Below are positions 39,118 to 60,389 of a stretch of 64,000 nucleotides of DNA, piece after piece. The stretch covers positions 15,903,806-15,967,805 of the forward strand of contig CM069875.1 of assembly GCA_036172665.1 (NCBI GenBank), in the 5' to 3' direction. Every line of letters begins with the position of its first letter. The first letter of the stretch is position 1. The notes beneath the pieces were generated by a model. It was not told where the DNA came from. It was given only the letters and a program-made list of their open reading frames with translations, and did no database searches. The DNA is from Prosopocoilus inquinatus. Lineage: Eukaryota; Arthropoda; Insecta; Coleoptera; Lucanidae. Both the position numbers and the translations under genes were made by a program.

Positions 39118-42079
39118 TAAATGAAACAACACGCATTAGCGTTGTTCCTGTGATGTATCTAATCGATCCTTACTCATCTATCATGTTATTTGAAGTTTGG
39201 ATGACCTCCAGTAACTCTGATGTGAGATACGAAATTATCGGACGCAGCAGAAGCTGGAAATAGTTTTAAATGAAACAACACGCATTAGCGTTGTTCCTGT
39301 GATGTATCTAATCGATCCTTACTCATCTATCATGTTATTTGACGTTTGGATGGACTCCAGTAACTCTGAAGTGAGATACGAAGTTCTCGGACGCAGCTGA
39401 AGCTGGAAATAGTTTTAAAAGATACAACACGCATTAGCGTTGTTCCTGTGATGTATCTAATCGATCCTTACTCATCTATCATGTTATTTGACGTTTGGAT
39501 GGACTCCAGTAACTCTAAAGTGAGATACGAAGTTCTCGGACGCAGCTGAAGCTGGAAATAGTTTTAAAAGATACAACACGCATTAGCGTTGTTCCTGTGA
39601 TGTATCTAATCGATCCTTACTCATTTATCATGTTATTTGACGTTTGGATGACCTCCAGTAACTCTGATGTGAGATACGAAATTATCGGACGCAGCAGAAG
39701 CTGGAAATAGTTTTAAATGAAACAACACGCATTAGCGTTGTTCCTGTGATGTATCTAATCGATCCTTACTCATCTATCATGTTATTTGACGTTTAGATGG
39801 ACTCCAGTAACTCTGAAGTGAGATACGAAGTTCTCGGACGCAGCTGAAGCTGGAAATAGTTTTAAAAGATACAACACGCATTAGCGTTGTTCCTGTGATG
39901 TATCTAATCGATCCTTACTCATCTATCATGTTATTTGACGTTTGAATGGACTCCAGTATCTCTGATGTGAGATACAAAGTTCTCGGACGCAGCAGAAGCT
40001 GGAAATAGTTTTGAACGAAACAACACGTATTAGCGTTGTTCCTGTGATGTATCTAATCGATCCTTACTTAGCTACTATGTTATTTGACGTTTCGATGGAC
40101 TCCAGTAACTCTGATGTGATACGAAATTTTCGGACGCAGCAGAAGCTGGAAATAGTTTTAAATGAAACAACACGCATTAGCGTTGTTCCTGTGATGTATG
40201 TAATCGATCCTTACTCATCTATCATGTTATTTGACGTTTGGATGGGCTCCAGTAACTCTGAAGTGAGATACTAAATTCTCGGACGCAGCTGAAGCTGGAA
40301 ATAGTTTTAAACGAAACAACACGCATTAGCGTTGTTCCTGTGATGTATCTAATCGATCCTTACTCATCTATCATGTTATTTGACGTTTCGATGGACTCTA
40401 GTAACTCTGATGTGAGATACGAAGTTTTTGGACGCAGCAGAGGCTGGAAATAGGTTTGAACGAAACAACACGTATTAGCGTTGTTCCTGTGATGTATCTA
40501 AACGATCCTTACTTATCTAACATGTTATTTGACGTTTGGATGGACTCCAGTAAGTCTGATGTGAGATACGACGTTTTCGGACGCAGCAGAAACTGGAAAT
40601 AGTTTTAAACGAAACAACACGCATTAGCGATGTTCCTGTGCTGTGTCAAATCGATCCTTACTTATCTATCATGTTATTTGACGTTTCGATGGACTCCAGT
40701 AACTCTGATGTGAGATACGACGTTTTCGGACGCAGCAGAAGCTGGAAATAGTTTTAAATGAAACAACACGCATTAGCGTTGTTCCTGTGATGTATCTAAT
40801 CGATCCTTACTCATCTATCATGTTATTTGAAGTTTGGATGACCTCCAGTAACTCTGATGTGAGATACGAAATTATCGGACGCAGCAGAAGCTGGAAATAG
40901 TTTTAAATGAAACAACACGCATTAGCGTTGTTCCTGTGATGTATCTAATCGATCCTTACTCATCTATCATGTTATTTGACGTTTGGATGGACTCCAGTAA
41001 CTCTGAAGTGAGATACGAAGTTCTCGGACGCAGCTGAAGCTGGAAATAGTTTTAAAAGATACAACACGCATTAGCGTTGTTCCTGTGATGTATCTAATCG
41101 ATCCTTACTCATCTATCATGTTATTTGACGTTTGGATGGACTCCAGTAACTCTAAAGTGAGATACGAAGTTCTCGGACGCAGCTGAAGCTGGAAATAGTT
41201 TTAAAAGATACAACACGCATTAGCGTTGTTCCTGTGATGTATCTAATCGATCCTTACTCATTTATCATGTTATTTGACGTTTGGATGACCTCCAGTAACT
41301 CTGATGTGAGATACGAAATTATCGGACGCAGCAGAAGCTGGAAATAGTTTTAAATGAAACAACACGCATTAGCGTTGTTCCTGTGATGTATCTAATCGAT
41401 CCTTACTCATCTATCATGTTATTTGACGTTTAGATGGACTCCAGTAACTCTGAAGTGAGATACGAAGTTCTCGGACGCAGCTGAAGCTGGAAATAGTTTT
41501 AAAAGATACAACACGCATTAGCGTTGTTCCTGTGATGTATCTAATCGATCCTTACTCATCTATCATGTTATTTGACGTTTGAATGGACTCCAGTATCTCT
41601 GATGTGAGATACAAAGTTCTCGGACGCAGCAGAAGCTGGAAATAGTTTTGAACGAAACAACACGTATTAGCGTTGTTCCTGTGATGTATCTAATCGATCC
41701 TTACTTAGCTACTATGTTATTTGACGTTTCGATGGACTCCAGTAACTCTGATGTGATACGAAATTTTCGGACGCAGCAGAAGCTGGAAATAGTTTTAAAT
41801 GAAACAACACGCATTAGCGTTGTTCCTGTGATGTATGTAATCGATCCTTACTCATCTATCATGTTATTTGACGTTTGGATGGGCTCCAGTAACTCTGAAG
41901 TGAGATAATAAATTCTCGGACGCAGCTGAAGCTGGAAATAGTTTTAAACGAAACAACACGCATTAGCGTTGTTCCTGTGATGTATCTAATCGATCCTTAC
42001 TCATCTATCATGTTATTTGACGTTTCGATGGACTCTAGTAACTCTGATGTGAGATACGAAGTTTTTGGACGCAGCAGGA
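38806..42079 (+). repeat. 11-mer tandem duplication, 1637 bp
   Basis: Two units, about 38806-40442 and 40443-42079, are offset by 1637 bp (11 x 149 less 2): GCTGTGTCAAATCG at 39003/40640 and the 2-bp loss GATGTGATACG at 40113/41750. The shortfall of 2 bp is that loss itself. The junction monomer at about 40340-40490 is a chimera. Its left part is a GACTCTAGTAAC monomer, which elsewhere continues GCAGCAGGAGC, but here it continues GCAGCAGAGGC as in the start of the unit. One difference between units is AGATACTAAATTC near 40265 against AGATAATAAATTC near 41902. Confidence 0.85.
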
Positions 42080-42261
42080 GCTGGAAATAGTTTTAAACGA
42101 AACAACACGTATTAGCGTTGTTCCTGTGATGTATCTAATCGATCCTTACTCATCTATCATGTTATTTGACGTTTGGATGGACTCCAGTATCTCTGATGTG
42201 AGATACGAAATTTTCGGACGCAGCAGAAGCTGGAAATAGTTTTAAACGAAACAACACGTAT

Positions 42262-44740
42262 TAGCGTTGTTCCTGTGATGTATCTAATCGATCCTTACTT
42301 ATCTACTATGTTATATGACGTTTCGATGGACTCCAGTAACTCTGATGTGAGATACGAAATTTTCATACGCAGCAGAAGCTGAAAATAGTTTTAAATGAAA
42401 CAATACGCATTAGCGTTGTTCCTGTGATGTATGTAATCGATCCTTACTCATCTATCATGTTATTTGACGTTTGGATGGACTCCAGTATCTCTGATGTGAG
42501 ATACGAAATTTTCGGACGCAGCTGAAGCTGGAAATAGTTTTAAACGAAACAACACGCATTAGCGTTGTTCCTGTGATGTATCTAATCGATCCTTACTCAT
42601 CTATCATGTTATTTGGCGTTTCGATGGACTCCAGTAACTTTGATGTGAGATACGAAATTTTCGGACGCAGCAGAAGCTGGAAATAGTTTTAAATGAAACA
42701 ACACGCATTAGCGTTGTTCCTGTGATGTATCTAATCGATCCTTACTCATCTATCATGTTATTTGAAGTTTGGATGGACTCCAGTATCTCTGATGTGAGAT
42801 ACGAAATTTTCGGACGCAGCAGAAGCTGGAAATAGTTTTAAATGAAACAACACGCATTAGCGTTGTTCCTGTGATGTATCTAATCGATCCTTACTCATCT
42901 ATCATGTTATTTGACGTTTGGATGGACTCCAGTAACTCTGATGTGAGATACAAAGTTCTCGGACGCAGCTGAAGCTGGAAATAGTTTTAAACGAAACAAC
43001 ACGCATTAGCGTTGTTCCTGTGATGTATCTAATCGATCCTTACTCATCTATCATGTTATTTGAAGTTTGGATGGACTCCAGTATCTCTGATGTGAGATAC
43101 TAAATTTTCGGACGCAGCAGAAGCTGGAAATAGTTTTAAATTAAACAACACGCATTAGCGTTGTTCCTGTGATGTATCTAATCGATCCTTACTCATCTAT
43201 CATGTTATTTGACGTTTAAATGGACTCCAGTAACTCTGATGTGAGATACAAAGTTCTCGGACGCAGCTGAAGCTGGAAATAGTTTTGAACGAAACAACAC
43301 GTATTAGCGTTGTTCCTGTGATGTATCTAATCGATCCTTACTCATCTATCATGTTATTTGACGTTTGGATGGGCTCCGGTAACTCTGAAGTGAGATAAGA
43401 AGTTCTCGGACGCAGCAGAAGCTGGAAATAGTTTTAAACGAAACAGCACGCATTAGCGTTGTTCCTGTGATGTATCTAATCGATCCTTACTCATCTATCA
43501 TGTTATTTGACGTTTAAACGGACTCCAGTAACTCTGATGTGAGATACAAAGTTCTCGGACGCAGCAGAAGCTGGAAATAGTTTTGAACGAAATAACACGT
43601 ATTAGCGTTGTTCCTGTGATGTATCTAATCGATCCTTACTTATCTACTATGTTATTTGACGTTTCGATGGACTCCAGTAACTCTGATGTGAGATACGAAA
43701 TTTTCGGACGCAGCACAAGCTGGAAATAGTTTTAAATGAAACAACATGCATTAGCGTTGTTCCTGTGATGTATGTAATCGATCCTTACTCATCTATCATG
43801 TTATTTGACGTTTGGATGGGCTCCAGTAACTCTGAAGTGAGATACGAAGTTCTCGGACGCAGCTGAAGCTGGAAATAGTTTTAAACGAAACAACACGCAT
43901 TAGCGTTGTTCCTGTGATGTATCTAATCGATCCTTACTCATCTATCATGTTATTTGGCGTTTCGATGGACTCCAGTAACTTTGATGTGAGATACGAAATT
44001 TTCGGACGCAGTAGAAGCTGGAAATAGTTTTAAACGAAACAACACGCATTAGCGTTGTTCCTGTGATGTATCTAATCGATCCTTACTCATCTATCATGTT
44101 ATTTGGCGTTTCGATGGACTCCAGTAACTCTGATGTGAGATACGAAATTTTCGGACGCAGCAGAAGCTGGAAATAGTTTTAAATGAAACAACACGCATTA
44201 GCGTTGTTCCTGTGATGTATCTAATCGATCCTTACTCATCTATCATGTTATTTGACGTTTGAATGGACTCCAGTATCTCTGATGTGAGATACAAAGTTCT
44301 CGGACGCAGCAGAAGCTGGAAATAGTTTTGAACGAAACAACACGTATTATCGTTGTTCCTGTGATGTATCTAATCGATCCTTACTCATCTATCATGTTAT
44401 TTGACGTTTCGATGGACTCTAGTAACTCTGATGTGAGATACGAAATTTTCGGACGCAGCACAAGCTGGAAATAGTTTTAAATGAAACAACATGCATTAGC
44501 GTTGTTCCTGTGATGTATCTAATCGATCCTTACTTATCTACTATGTTATATGACGTTTCGATGGACTCCAGTAACTCTGATGTGAGATACGAAATTTTCA
44601 TACGCAGCAGAAGCTGAAAATAGTTTTAAATGAAACAATACGCATTAGCGTTGTTCCTGTGATGTATGTAATCGATCCTTACTCATCTATCATGTTATTT
44701 GACGTTTGGATGGACTCCAGTATCTCTGATGTGAGATACG
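42262..44740 (+). repeat. 15-mer higher-order repeat, third cluster
   Basis: TTCATACGCAGC at 42362 and 44597 is again exactly 2235 bp apart, and the same 15-subtype order is present in one full unit plus the start of a second. One monomer near 42765 differs from the other clusters: it has TTGAAGTTTGG with TATCTCTGATG where they have TTTGGCGTTTCG with AACTCTGATG, which looks like a local monomer replacement. The second unit is cut short at about 44724-44745, where module C begins inside a monomer. Confidence 0.85.
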
Positions 44741-47700
44741 AAATTATCGGACGCAGCAGAAGCTGGAAATAGTTTTAAATGAAACAACACGCATTAGCGT
44801 TGTTCCTGTGATGTATCTAATCGATCGTTACTCATCTATCATGTTATTTTACGTTTGGATAGACTCCAGTAACTCTGATGTGAGATACAAAGTTTTTGGA
44901 CGCAGCAGAAGCTGGAAATAGTTTTGAACGAAACAACACGTATTAGCGTTGTTCCTGTGATGTATCTAATCGATCCTTACATATCTAACATGTTATTTGA
45001 CGTTTCGATGGACTCCAGTAACTCTAATATGAGATACGAATTTTTCGGACACAGCAGCAGCTGGAAATAGTTTTAAACGAAACAACACATATTAGCGTTG
45101 TTCCTGTGATGTATCTAATCGATCCTTACTCATTTATCATGTTATTTGACGTTTGGATGACCTCCAGTAACTCTGATGTGAGATACGAAATTATCGGACG
45201 CAGCAGAAGCTGGAAATAGTTTTAAATGAAACAACACGCATTAGCGTTGTTCATGTGATGTATCTAATCGATCCTTACTCATCTATCATGTTATTTGACG
45301 TTTCGATGGACTCTAGTAACTCTGATGTGAGATACGAAGTTTTTGGACGCAGCAGGAGCTGGAAATAGTTTTAAACGAAACAACACGTATTAGCGTTGTT
45401 CCTGTGATGTATCTAATCGATCCTTACTCATCTATCATGTTATTTGACGTTTTGATGGACTCCAGTAACTCTAATGTGAGATACGAAATTTTCGGACGCA
45501 GCAGAGGCTGGAAATAGGTTTGAACGAAACAACACGTATTAGCGTTGTTCCTGTGATGTATCTAAACGATCCTTACTTATCTAACATGTTATTTGACGTT
45601 TGGATGGACTCCAGTAAGTCTGATGTGAGATACGACGTTTTCGGACGCAGCAGAAACTGGAAATAGTTTTAAACGAAACAACACGCATTAGCGATGTTCC
45701 TGTGCTGTGTCAAATCGATCCTTACTTATCTATCATGTTATTTGACGTTTCGATGGACTCCAGTAACTCTGATGTGAGATACGACGTTTTCGGACGCAGC
45801 AGAAGCTGGAAATAGTTTTAAACGAAACAACACGTATTAGCCTTGTTCCTGTGATGTATCTAATCGATCCTTACTTATCTACTATGTTATTTGACGTTTC
45901 GATGGACTCCAGTAACTCTGATGTGAGATACGAAATTTTCGGACGCAGCAGAAGCTGGAAATGGTTTTAAATGAAACAACACGCATTAGCGTTGTTCCTG
46001 TGATGTATCTAATCGATCCTTACTCATCTATCATGTTATTTGACGTTTGAATGGACTCCAGTATCTCTGATGTGAGATACAAAGTTCTCGGACGCAGCAG
46101 AAGCTGGAAATAGTTTTGAACGAAACAACACGTATTATCGTTGTTCCTGTGATGTATCTAATCGATCCTTACTCATCTATCATGTTATTTGACGTTTGGA
46201 TGGGCTCCAGTAACTCTGAAGTGAGATAAGAAGTTCTCGGACGCAGCTGAAGCTGGAAATAGTTTTAAACGAAACAACACGCATTAGCGTTGTTCCTGTG
46301 ATGTATCTAATCGATCCTTACTCATCTATCATGTTATTTGACGTTTCGATGGACTCTAGTAACTCTGATGTGAGATACGAAGTTTTTGGACGCAGCAGGA
46401 GCTGGAAATAGTTCTAAACGAAACAACACGTATTAGCGTTGTTCCTGTGATGTATCTAATCGATCCTTACTTATCTATCATGTTGTTTGACGTTTGGATG
46501 GACTCCAGTAACTCTGATGTGAGATACGAAATTATCGGACGCAGCAGAAGCTGGAAATAGTTTTAAATGAAACAACACGCATTAGCGTTGTTCCTGTGAT
46601 GTATCTAATCGATCGTTACTCATCTATCATGTTATTTTACGTTTGGATAGACTCCAGTAACTCTGATGTGAGATACAAAGTTTTTGGACGCAGCAGAAGC
46701 TGGAAATAGTTTTGAACGAAACAACACGTATTAGCGTTGTTCCTGTGATGTATCTAATCGATCCTTACATATCTAACATGTTATTTGACGTTTCGATGGA
46801 CTCCAGTAACTCTAATATGAGATACGAATTTTTCGGACGCAGCAGCAGCTGGAAATAGTTTTAAACGAAACAACACATATTAGCGTTGTTCCTGTGATGT
46901 ATCTAATCGATCCTTACTCATTTATCATGTTATTTGACGTTTGGATGACCTCCAGTAACTCTGATGTGAGATACGAAATTATCGGACGCAGCAGAAGCTG
47001 GAAATAGTTTTAAATGAAACAACACGCATTAGCGTTGTTCATGTGATGTATCTAATCGATCCTTACTCATCTATCATGTTATTTGACGTTTCGATGGACT
47101 CTAGTAACTCTGATGTGAGATACGAAGTTTTTGGACGCAGCAGGAGCTGGAAATAGTTTTAAACGAAACAACACGTATTAGCGTTGTTCCTGTGATGTAT
47201 CTAATCGATCCTTACTCATCTATCATGTTATTTGACGTTTTGATGGACTCCAGTAACTCTAATGTGAGATACGAAATTTTCGGACGCAGCAGAGGCTGGA
47301 AATAGGTTTGAACGAAACAACACGTATTAGCGTTGTTCCTGTGATGTATCTAAACGATCCTTACTTATCTAACATGTTATTTGACGTTTGGATGGACTCC
47401 AGTAAGTCTGATGTGAGATACGACGTTTTCGGACGCAGCAGAAACTGGAAATAGTTTTAAACGAAACAACACGCATTAGCGATGTTCCTGTGCTGTGTCA
47501 AATCGATCCTTACTTATCTATCATGTTATTTGACGTTTCGATGGACTCCAGTAACTCTGATGTGAGATACGACGTTTTCGGACGCAGCAGAAGCTGGAAA
47601 TAGTTTTAAACGAAACAACACGTATTAGCCTTGTTCCTGTGATGTATCTAATCGATCCTTACTTATCTACTATGTTATTTGACGTTTCGATGGACTCCAG

Positions 47701-47748
47701 TAACTATGATGTGAGATACGAAATTTTCGGACGCAGCAGAAGCTGGAA
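44726..47748 (+). repeat. 12-mer tandem duplication, 1788 bp
   Basis: Blocks at about 44726-45960 and 46514-47748 are offset by 1788 bp (12 x 149). Markers are TCGATCGTTACTC (about 44821/46609), TCTAATATGAG (45023/46811), GCTGTGTCAAATCG (45704/47492) and ATTAGCCTTGTTCC (about 45837/47625). The unit joins a partial module C to the shared cassette. Between the blocks, 45961-46513, are TTTGAATGG, TGGGCTCC and CTCTAGTAAC monomers. The second block runs directly into Domain II subtypes at about 47.7 kb. Confidence 0.83.
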
Positions 47749-48520
47749 ATAGTTTTAAACGAAACAACACGCATTAGCGTTGTTCCTGTGATGTATCTAA
47801 TCGATCCTTACTCATCTATCATGTTATTTGGCGTTTCGATGGACTCCAGTAACTTTGATGTGAGTTACGAAGTTCTCGGACGCAGCTGAAGCTAGAAATA
47901 GTTTTAAACGAAACAACACGCATTAGCGTTGTTCCTGTGATGTATCTAATCGATCCTTACATATCTATCATGTTATTTGACGTTTGGATGGACTCCAGTA
48001 ACTCTGATGTGAGATACAAAGTTTTTGGACGCCGCAGAAGCTGGAAATAGTTTTGAACGAAAAAACACGTATTAGCGTTGTTCCTGTGATGTATCTAATC
48101 GATCCTTACTTAGCTACTATGTTATTTGACGTTTCGATGGACTCCAGTAACTCTAATGTGAGATACGAAATTTTCGGACGCAGCAGCAGCTGGACATAGT
48201 TTTAAACGAAACAACACATATTAGCGTTGCTCCTGTGATGTATCTAATCGATCCTTACTTATCCACTATGTTATTTAACGTTTCGATGGACTTCAGTAAC
48301 TATGATGTGAGATACGAAATTTTCGGACGCAGCAGAAGCTGGAAATAGTTTTAAACGAAACAACACGCATTAGCGTTGTTCCTGTGATGTATCTAGTCGA
48401 TCCTTACTCATCTATCATGTTATTTGGCGTTTCGATGGACTCCAGTAACTTTGATGTGAGTTACGAAATTCCCGGACGCAGCTGAAGCTAGAAATAGTTT
48501 TAGACGAAACAACACGCATT

Positions 48521-57114
<8,594 letters not shown>

Positions 57115-60100
57115 AGCGGTTCCTGTGATGTATCTAATCGATCCTTACTTATCTATCATGTTATTTGACGTTTGGATGGACTCCAGTAACTCTGATGTGA
57201 GATACAAAGTTTTTGGACGCCGCAGAAGCTGAAATAGTTTTGAACGAAACAACACGTATTAGCGTTGTTCCTGTGATGTATCTAATCGATCCTTACTTAG
57301 CTACTATGTTATTTGACGTTTCGATGGACTCCAGTAACTCTAATGTGAGATACGAAATTTTCGGACGCAGCTGAAGCTAGAAATAGTTTTAGACGAAACA
57401 ACACGCATTAGCGTTGTTCCTGTGATGTATCTAATCGATCCTTACTCATCTATCATGTTATTTGACGTTTGGACGGACTCCAGTAACTCTGATGTGAGAT
57501 ACAAAGTTCTCGGACGCAGCAGAGGCTGGAAATAGTTTTGAACGAAACAACACGTATTAGCGTTGTTCCTGTGATGTATCTAAACGATCCTTACTTATCT
57601 AGCATGTTATTTGATGTTTGGATGGACTCCAGTAAGTCTGATGTGAGATACAAAGTTTTTGGACGCAGTAGGAGCTGGAAATAGTTTTAAACGAAACAAC
57701 ACGTATTAGCGTTGTTCCTGTGCTGTATCTAATCGATCCTTACTTATCTATCATGTTATTTGACGTTTCGATGGACTCCAGTAACTATGATGTGAGATAC
57801 GAAATTTTCGGACGCAGCAGAAGCTGGAAATAGTTTTAAACGAAACAACACGCATTAGCGTTGTTCCTGTGATGTATCAAATCGATCCTTACTCATCTGT
57901 CATGTTATTTGGCGTTTCGATGTACTCCAGTAACTTTGATGTGAGTTACGAAGTTCTCGGACGCAGCTGAAGCCAGAAATAGTTTTAAACGAAACAACAT
58001 GCATTAGCGTTGTTCCTGTGATGTATCTAATCGATCCTTACTCATCTATCATGTTATTTGACGTTTGGACGGACTCCAGTAACTCTGATGTGAGATACAA
58101 AGTTATCGGACGCAGCAGAAGCTGGAAATAGTTTTGAAAGAAACAACACGTATTAGCATTGTTCCTGTGCTGTATCTAATCGATCCTTACTTATCTATCA
58201 TGTTATTTGACGTTTCGATGGACTCCAGTAACTCTGATGTGAGTTACGAAGTTCTCGGACGCAGCTGAAGCTAGAAATATTTTTAAACGAAACAACACGC
58301 ATTAGCGTTGTTCCTGTGATGTATCTAATCGATCCTTACTTATCTATCATGTTATTTGACGTTTGGAAGGACTCCAGTAACTCTGATGTGAGATACAAAG
58401 TTTTTGGACGCAGCAGGAGCTGGAAATAGTTTTAAACGAAACAACACGTATTAGCGTTGTTCCTGTGCTGTATCTAATCGATCCTTACTTATCTATCATG
58501 TTATTTGACGTTTGGATGGACTCCAGTAACAATGATGTGAGATATGAAGTTCTCGGACGCAGCTGAAGCTAGAAATATTTTTAAACGAAACAACACGCAT
58601 TAGCGTTGTTCCTGTGATGTATCTAATCGATCCTTACTCATCTATCATGTTATTTGGCGTTTCGATGGACTCCAGTAACTTTGATGTGAGTTACGAAGTT
58701 CTCGGACGCAGCTGAAGCTAGAAATATTTTTAAACGAAACAACACGCATTAGCGTTGTTCCTGTGATGTATCTAATCGATCCTTACTTATCTATCATGTT
58801 ATTTGACGTTTGGATGGACTCCAGTAACTCTGATGTGAGATACAAAGTTTTTGGGGGCCGCAGAAGCTGGAAATAGTTCTGAACGAAACAACACGTATTA
58901 GCGTTGTTCCTGTGATGTATATAATCGATCCTTACTTAGCTACTATGTTATTTGACGTTTTGATGGACTCCAGTAACTCTAATGTGAGATACGAAATTTT
59001 CGGACGCAGCAGAGGCTGGAAATAGGTTTGAACGAAACAACACGTATTAGCGTTGTTCCTGTGATGTATATAATCGATCCTTACTTAGCTACTATGTTAT
59101 TTGACGTTTTGATGGACTCCAGTAACTCTAATGTGAGATACGAAATTTTCGGACGCAGCAGAGGCTGGAAATAGGTTTGAACGAAACCACACGTATTAGC
59201 GTTGTTCCTGTGATATATCTAAACGATCCTTACTTATCTAACATGTTATTTGACGTTTGGATGGACTCCAGTAAGTCTGATGTGAGATACGACGTTTTCG
59301 GACGCAGCAGAAACTGGAAATAGTTTTAAACGAAACAACACGCATTAGCGATGTTCCTGTGCTGTGTCAAATCGATCCTTACTTATCTATCATGTTATTT
59401 GACGTTTCGATGGACTCCAGTAACTCTGATGTGAGATACGACGTTTTCGGACGCAGCAGAAGCTGGAAATAGTTTTAAACGAAACAACACGTATTAGCGT
59501 TGTTCCTGTGATGTATCTAATCGATCCTTACTTATCTACTATGTTATTTGACGTTTCGATGGACTCCAGTAACTATGATGTGAGATACGAAATTTTCGGA
59601 CGCAGCAGAAGCTGGAAATAGTTTTAAACGAAACAACACGCATTAGCGTTGTTCCTGTGATGTATCTAATCGATCCTTACTCATCTATCATGTTATTTGG
59701 CGTTTCGATGGACTCCAGTAACTTTGATGTGAGTTACGAAGTTCTCGGACGCAGCTGAAGCTAGAAATAGTTTTAAACGAAACAACACGCATTAGCGTTG
59801 TTCCTGTGATGTATCTAATCGATCCTTACATATCTATCATGTTATTTGACGTTTGGATGGACTCCAGTAACTCTGATGTGAGATACAAAGTTTTTGGACG
59901 CTGCAGAAGCTGGAAATAGTTTTGAACGAAAAAACACGTATTAGCGTTGTTCCTGTGATGTATCTAATCGATCCTTACTTAGCTACTATGTTATTTGACG
60001 TTTCGATGGACTCCAGTAACTCTAATGTGAGATACGAAATTTTCGGACGCAGCAGCAGCTGGAAATAGTTTTAAACGAAACAACACATATTAGCGTTGTT

Positions 60101-60389
60101 CCTGTGATGTATCTAATCGATCCTTACTTATCTACTATGTTATTTAACGTTTCGATGGACTTCAGTAACTATGATGTGAGATACGAAATTTTCGGACGCA
60201 GCAGAAGCTGGAAATAGTTTTAAACGAAACAACACGCATTAGCGTTGTTCCTGTGATGTATCTAGTCGATCCTTACTCATCTATCATGTTATTTGGCGTT
60301 TCGATGGACTCCAGTAACTTTGATGTGAGTTACGAAATTCCCGGACGCAGCTGAAGCTAGAAATAGTTTTAGACGAAACAACACGCATT
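57115..60389 (+). repeat. Domain II HOR unit 4 (3275 bp, no insert)
   Basis: Twenty-two monomers less 3 bp. It opens with the usual series, then has TATCTAGCATG with TTTGATGTTTGG, GACGCAGTAGG, ATCTGTCATG with GATGTACTCC, and GAAGCCAGAAATAG monomers not found in units 1-3. No insert is present. Near 58939 and 59088 a TATATAATCGATCC / GACGTTTTGATGG monomer occurs twice in a row, a local single-monomer duplication. The cassette marker is at 59361. Confidence 0.8.

Larger units (their letters stand above)
1..47700 (+). repeat. Satellite domain I (first set of monomer subtypes)
   Basis: This part of the array is built from monomers with the signatures TTTGGCGTTTCGATGG, GACGTTTAAATGG, GAAGTTTGGATGG, AGATAAGAAGTTCTCGG, CAGCTGAAGCTGG and TTTTCATACGCAGC. 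The Domain II markers GTGAGTTACG, GAAGCTAGAAAT and AACTATGATG are absent as far as I could read. Higher-order repeats of 8, 9, 11, 12, 13, 14 and 15 monomers follow one another and share monomer subtypes, so the domain looks like a mosaic of successive amplifications rather than one uniform HOR. Only a few indels break the 149-bp register, for example a 1-bp loss near 7266, a 6-bp loss near 7820, a 1-bp loss near 14985 and 2-bp losses near 32075, 40117 and 41755. Confidence 0.85.
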
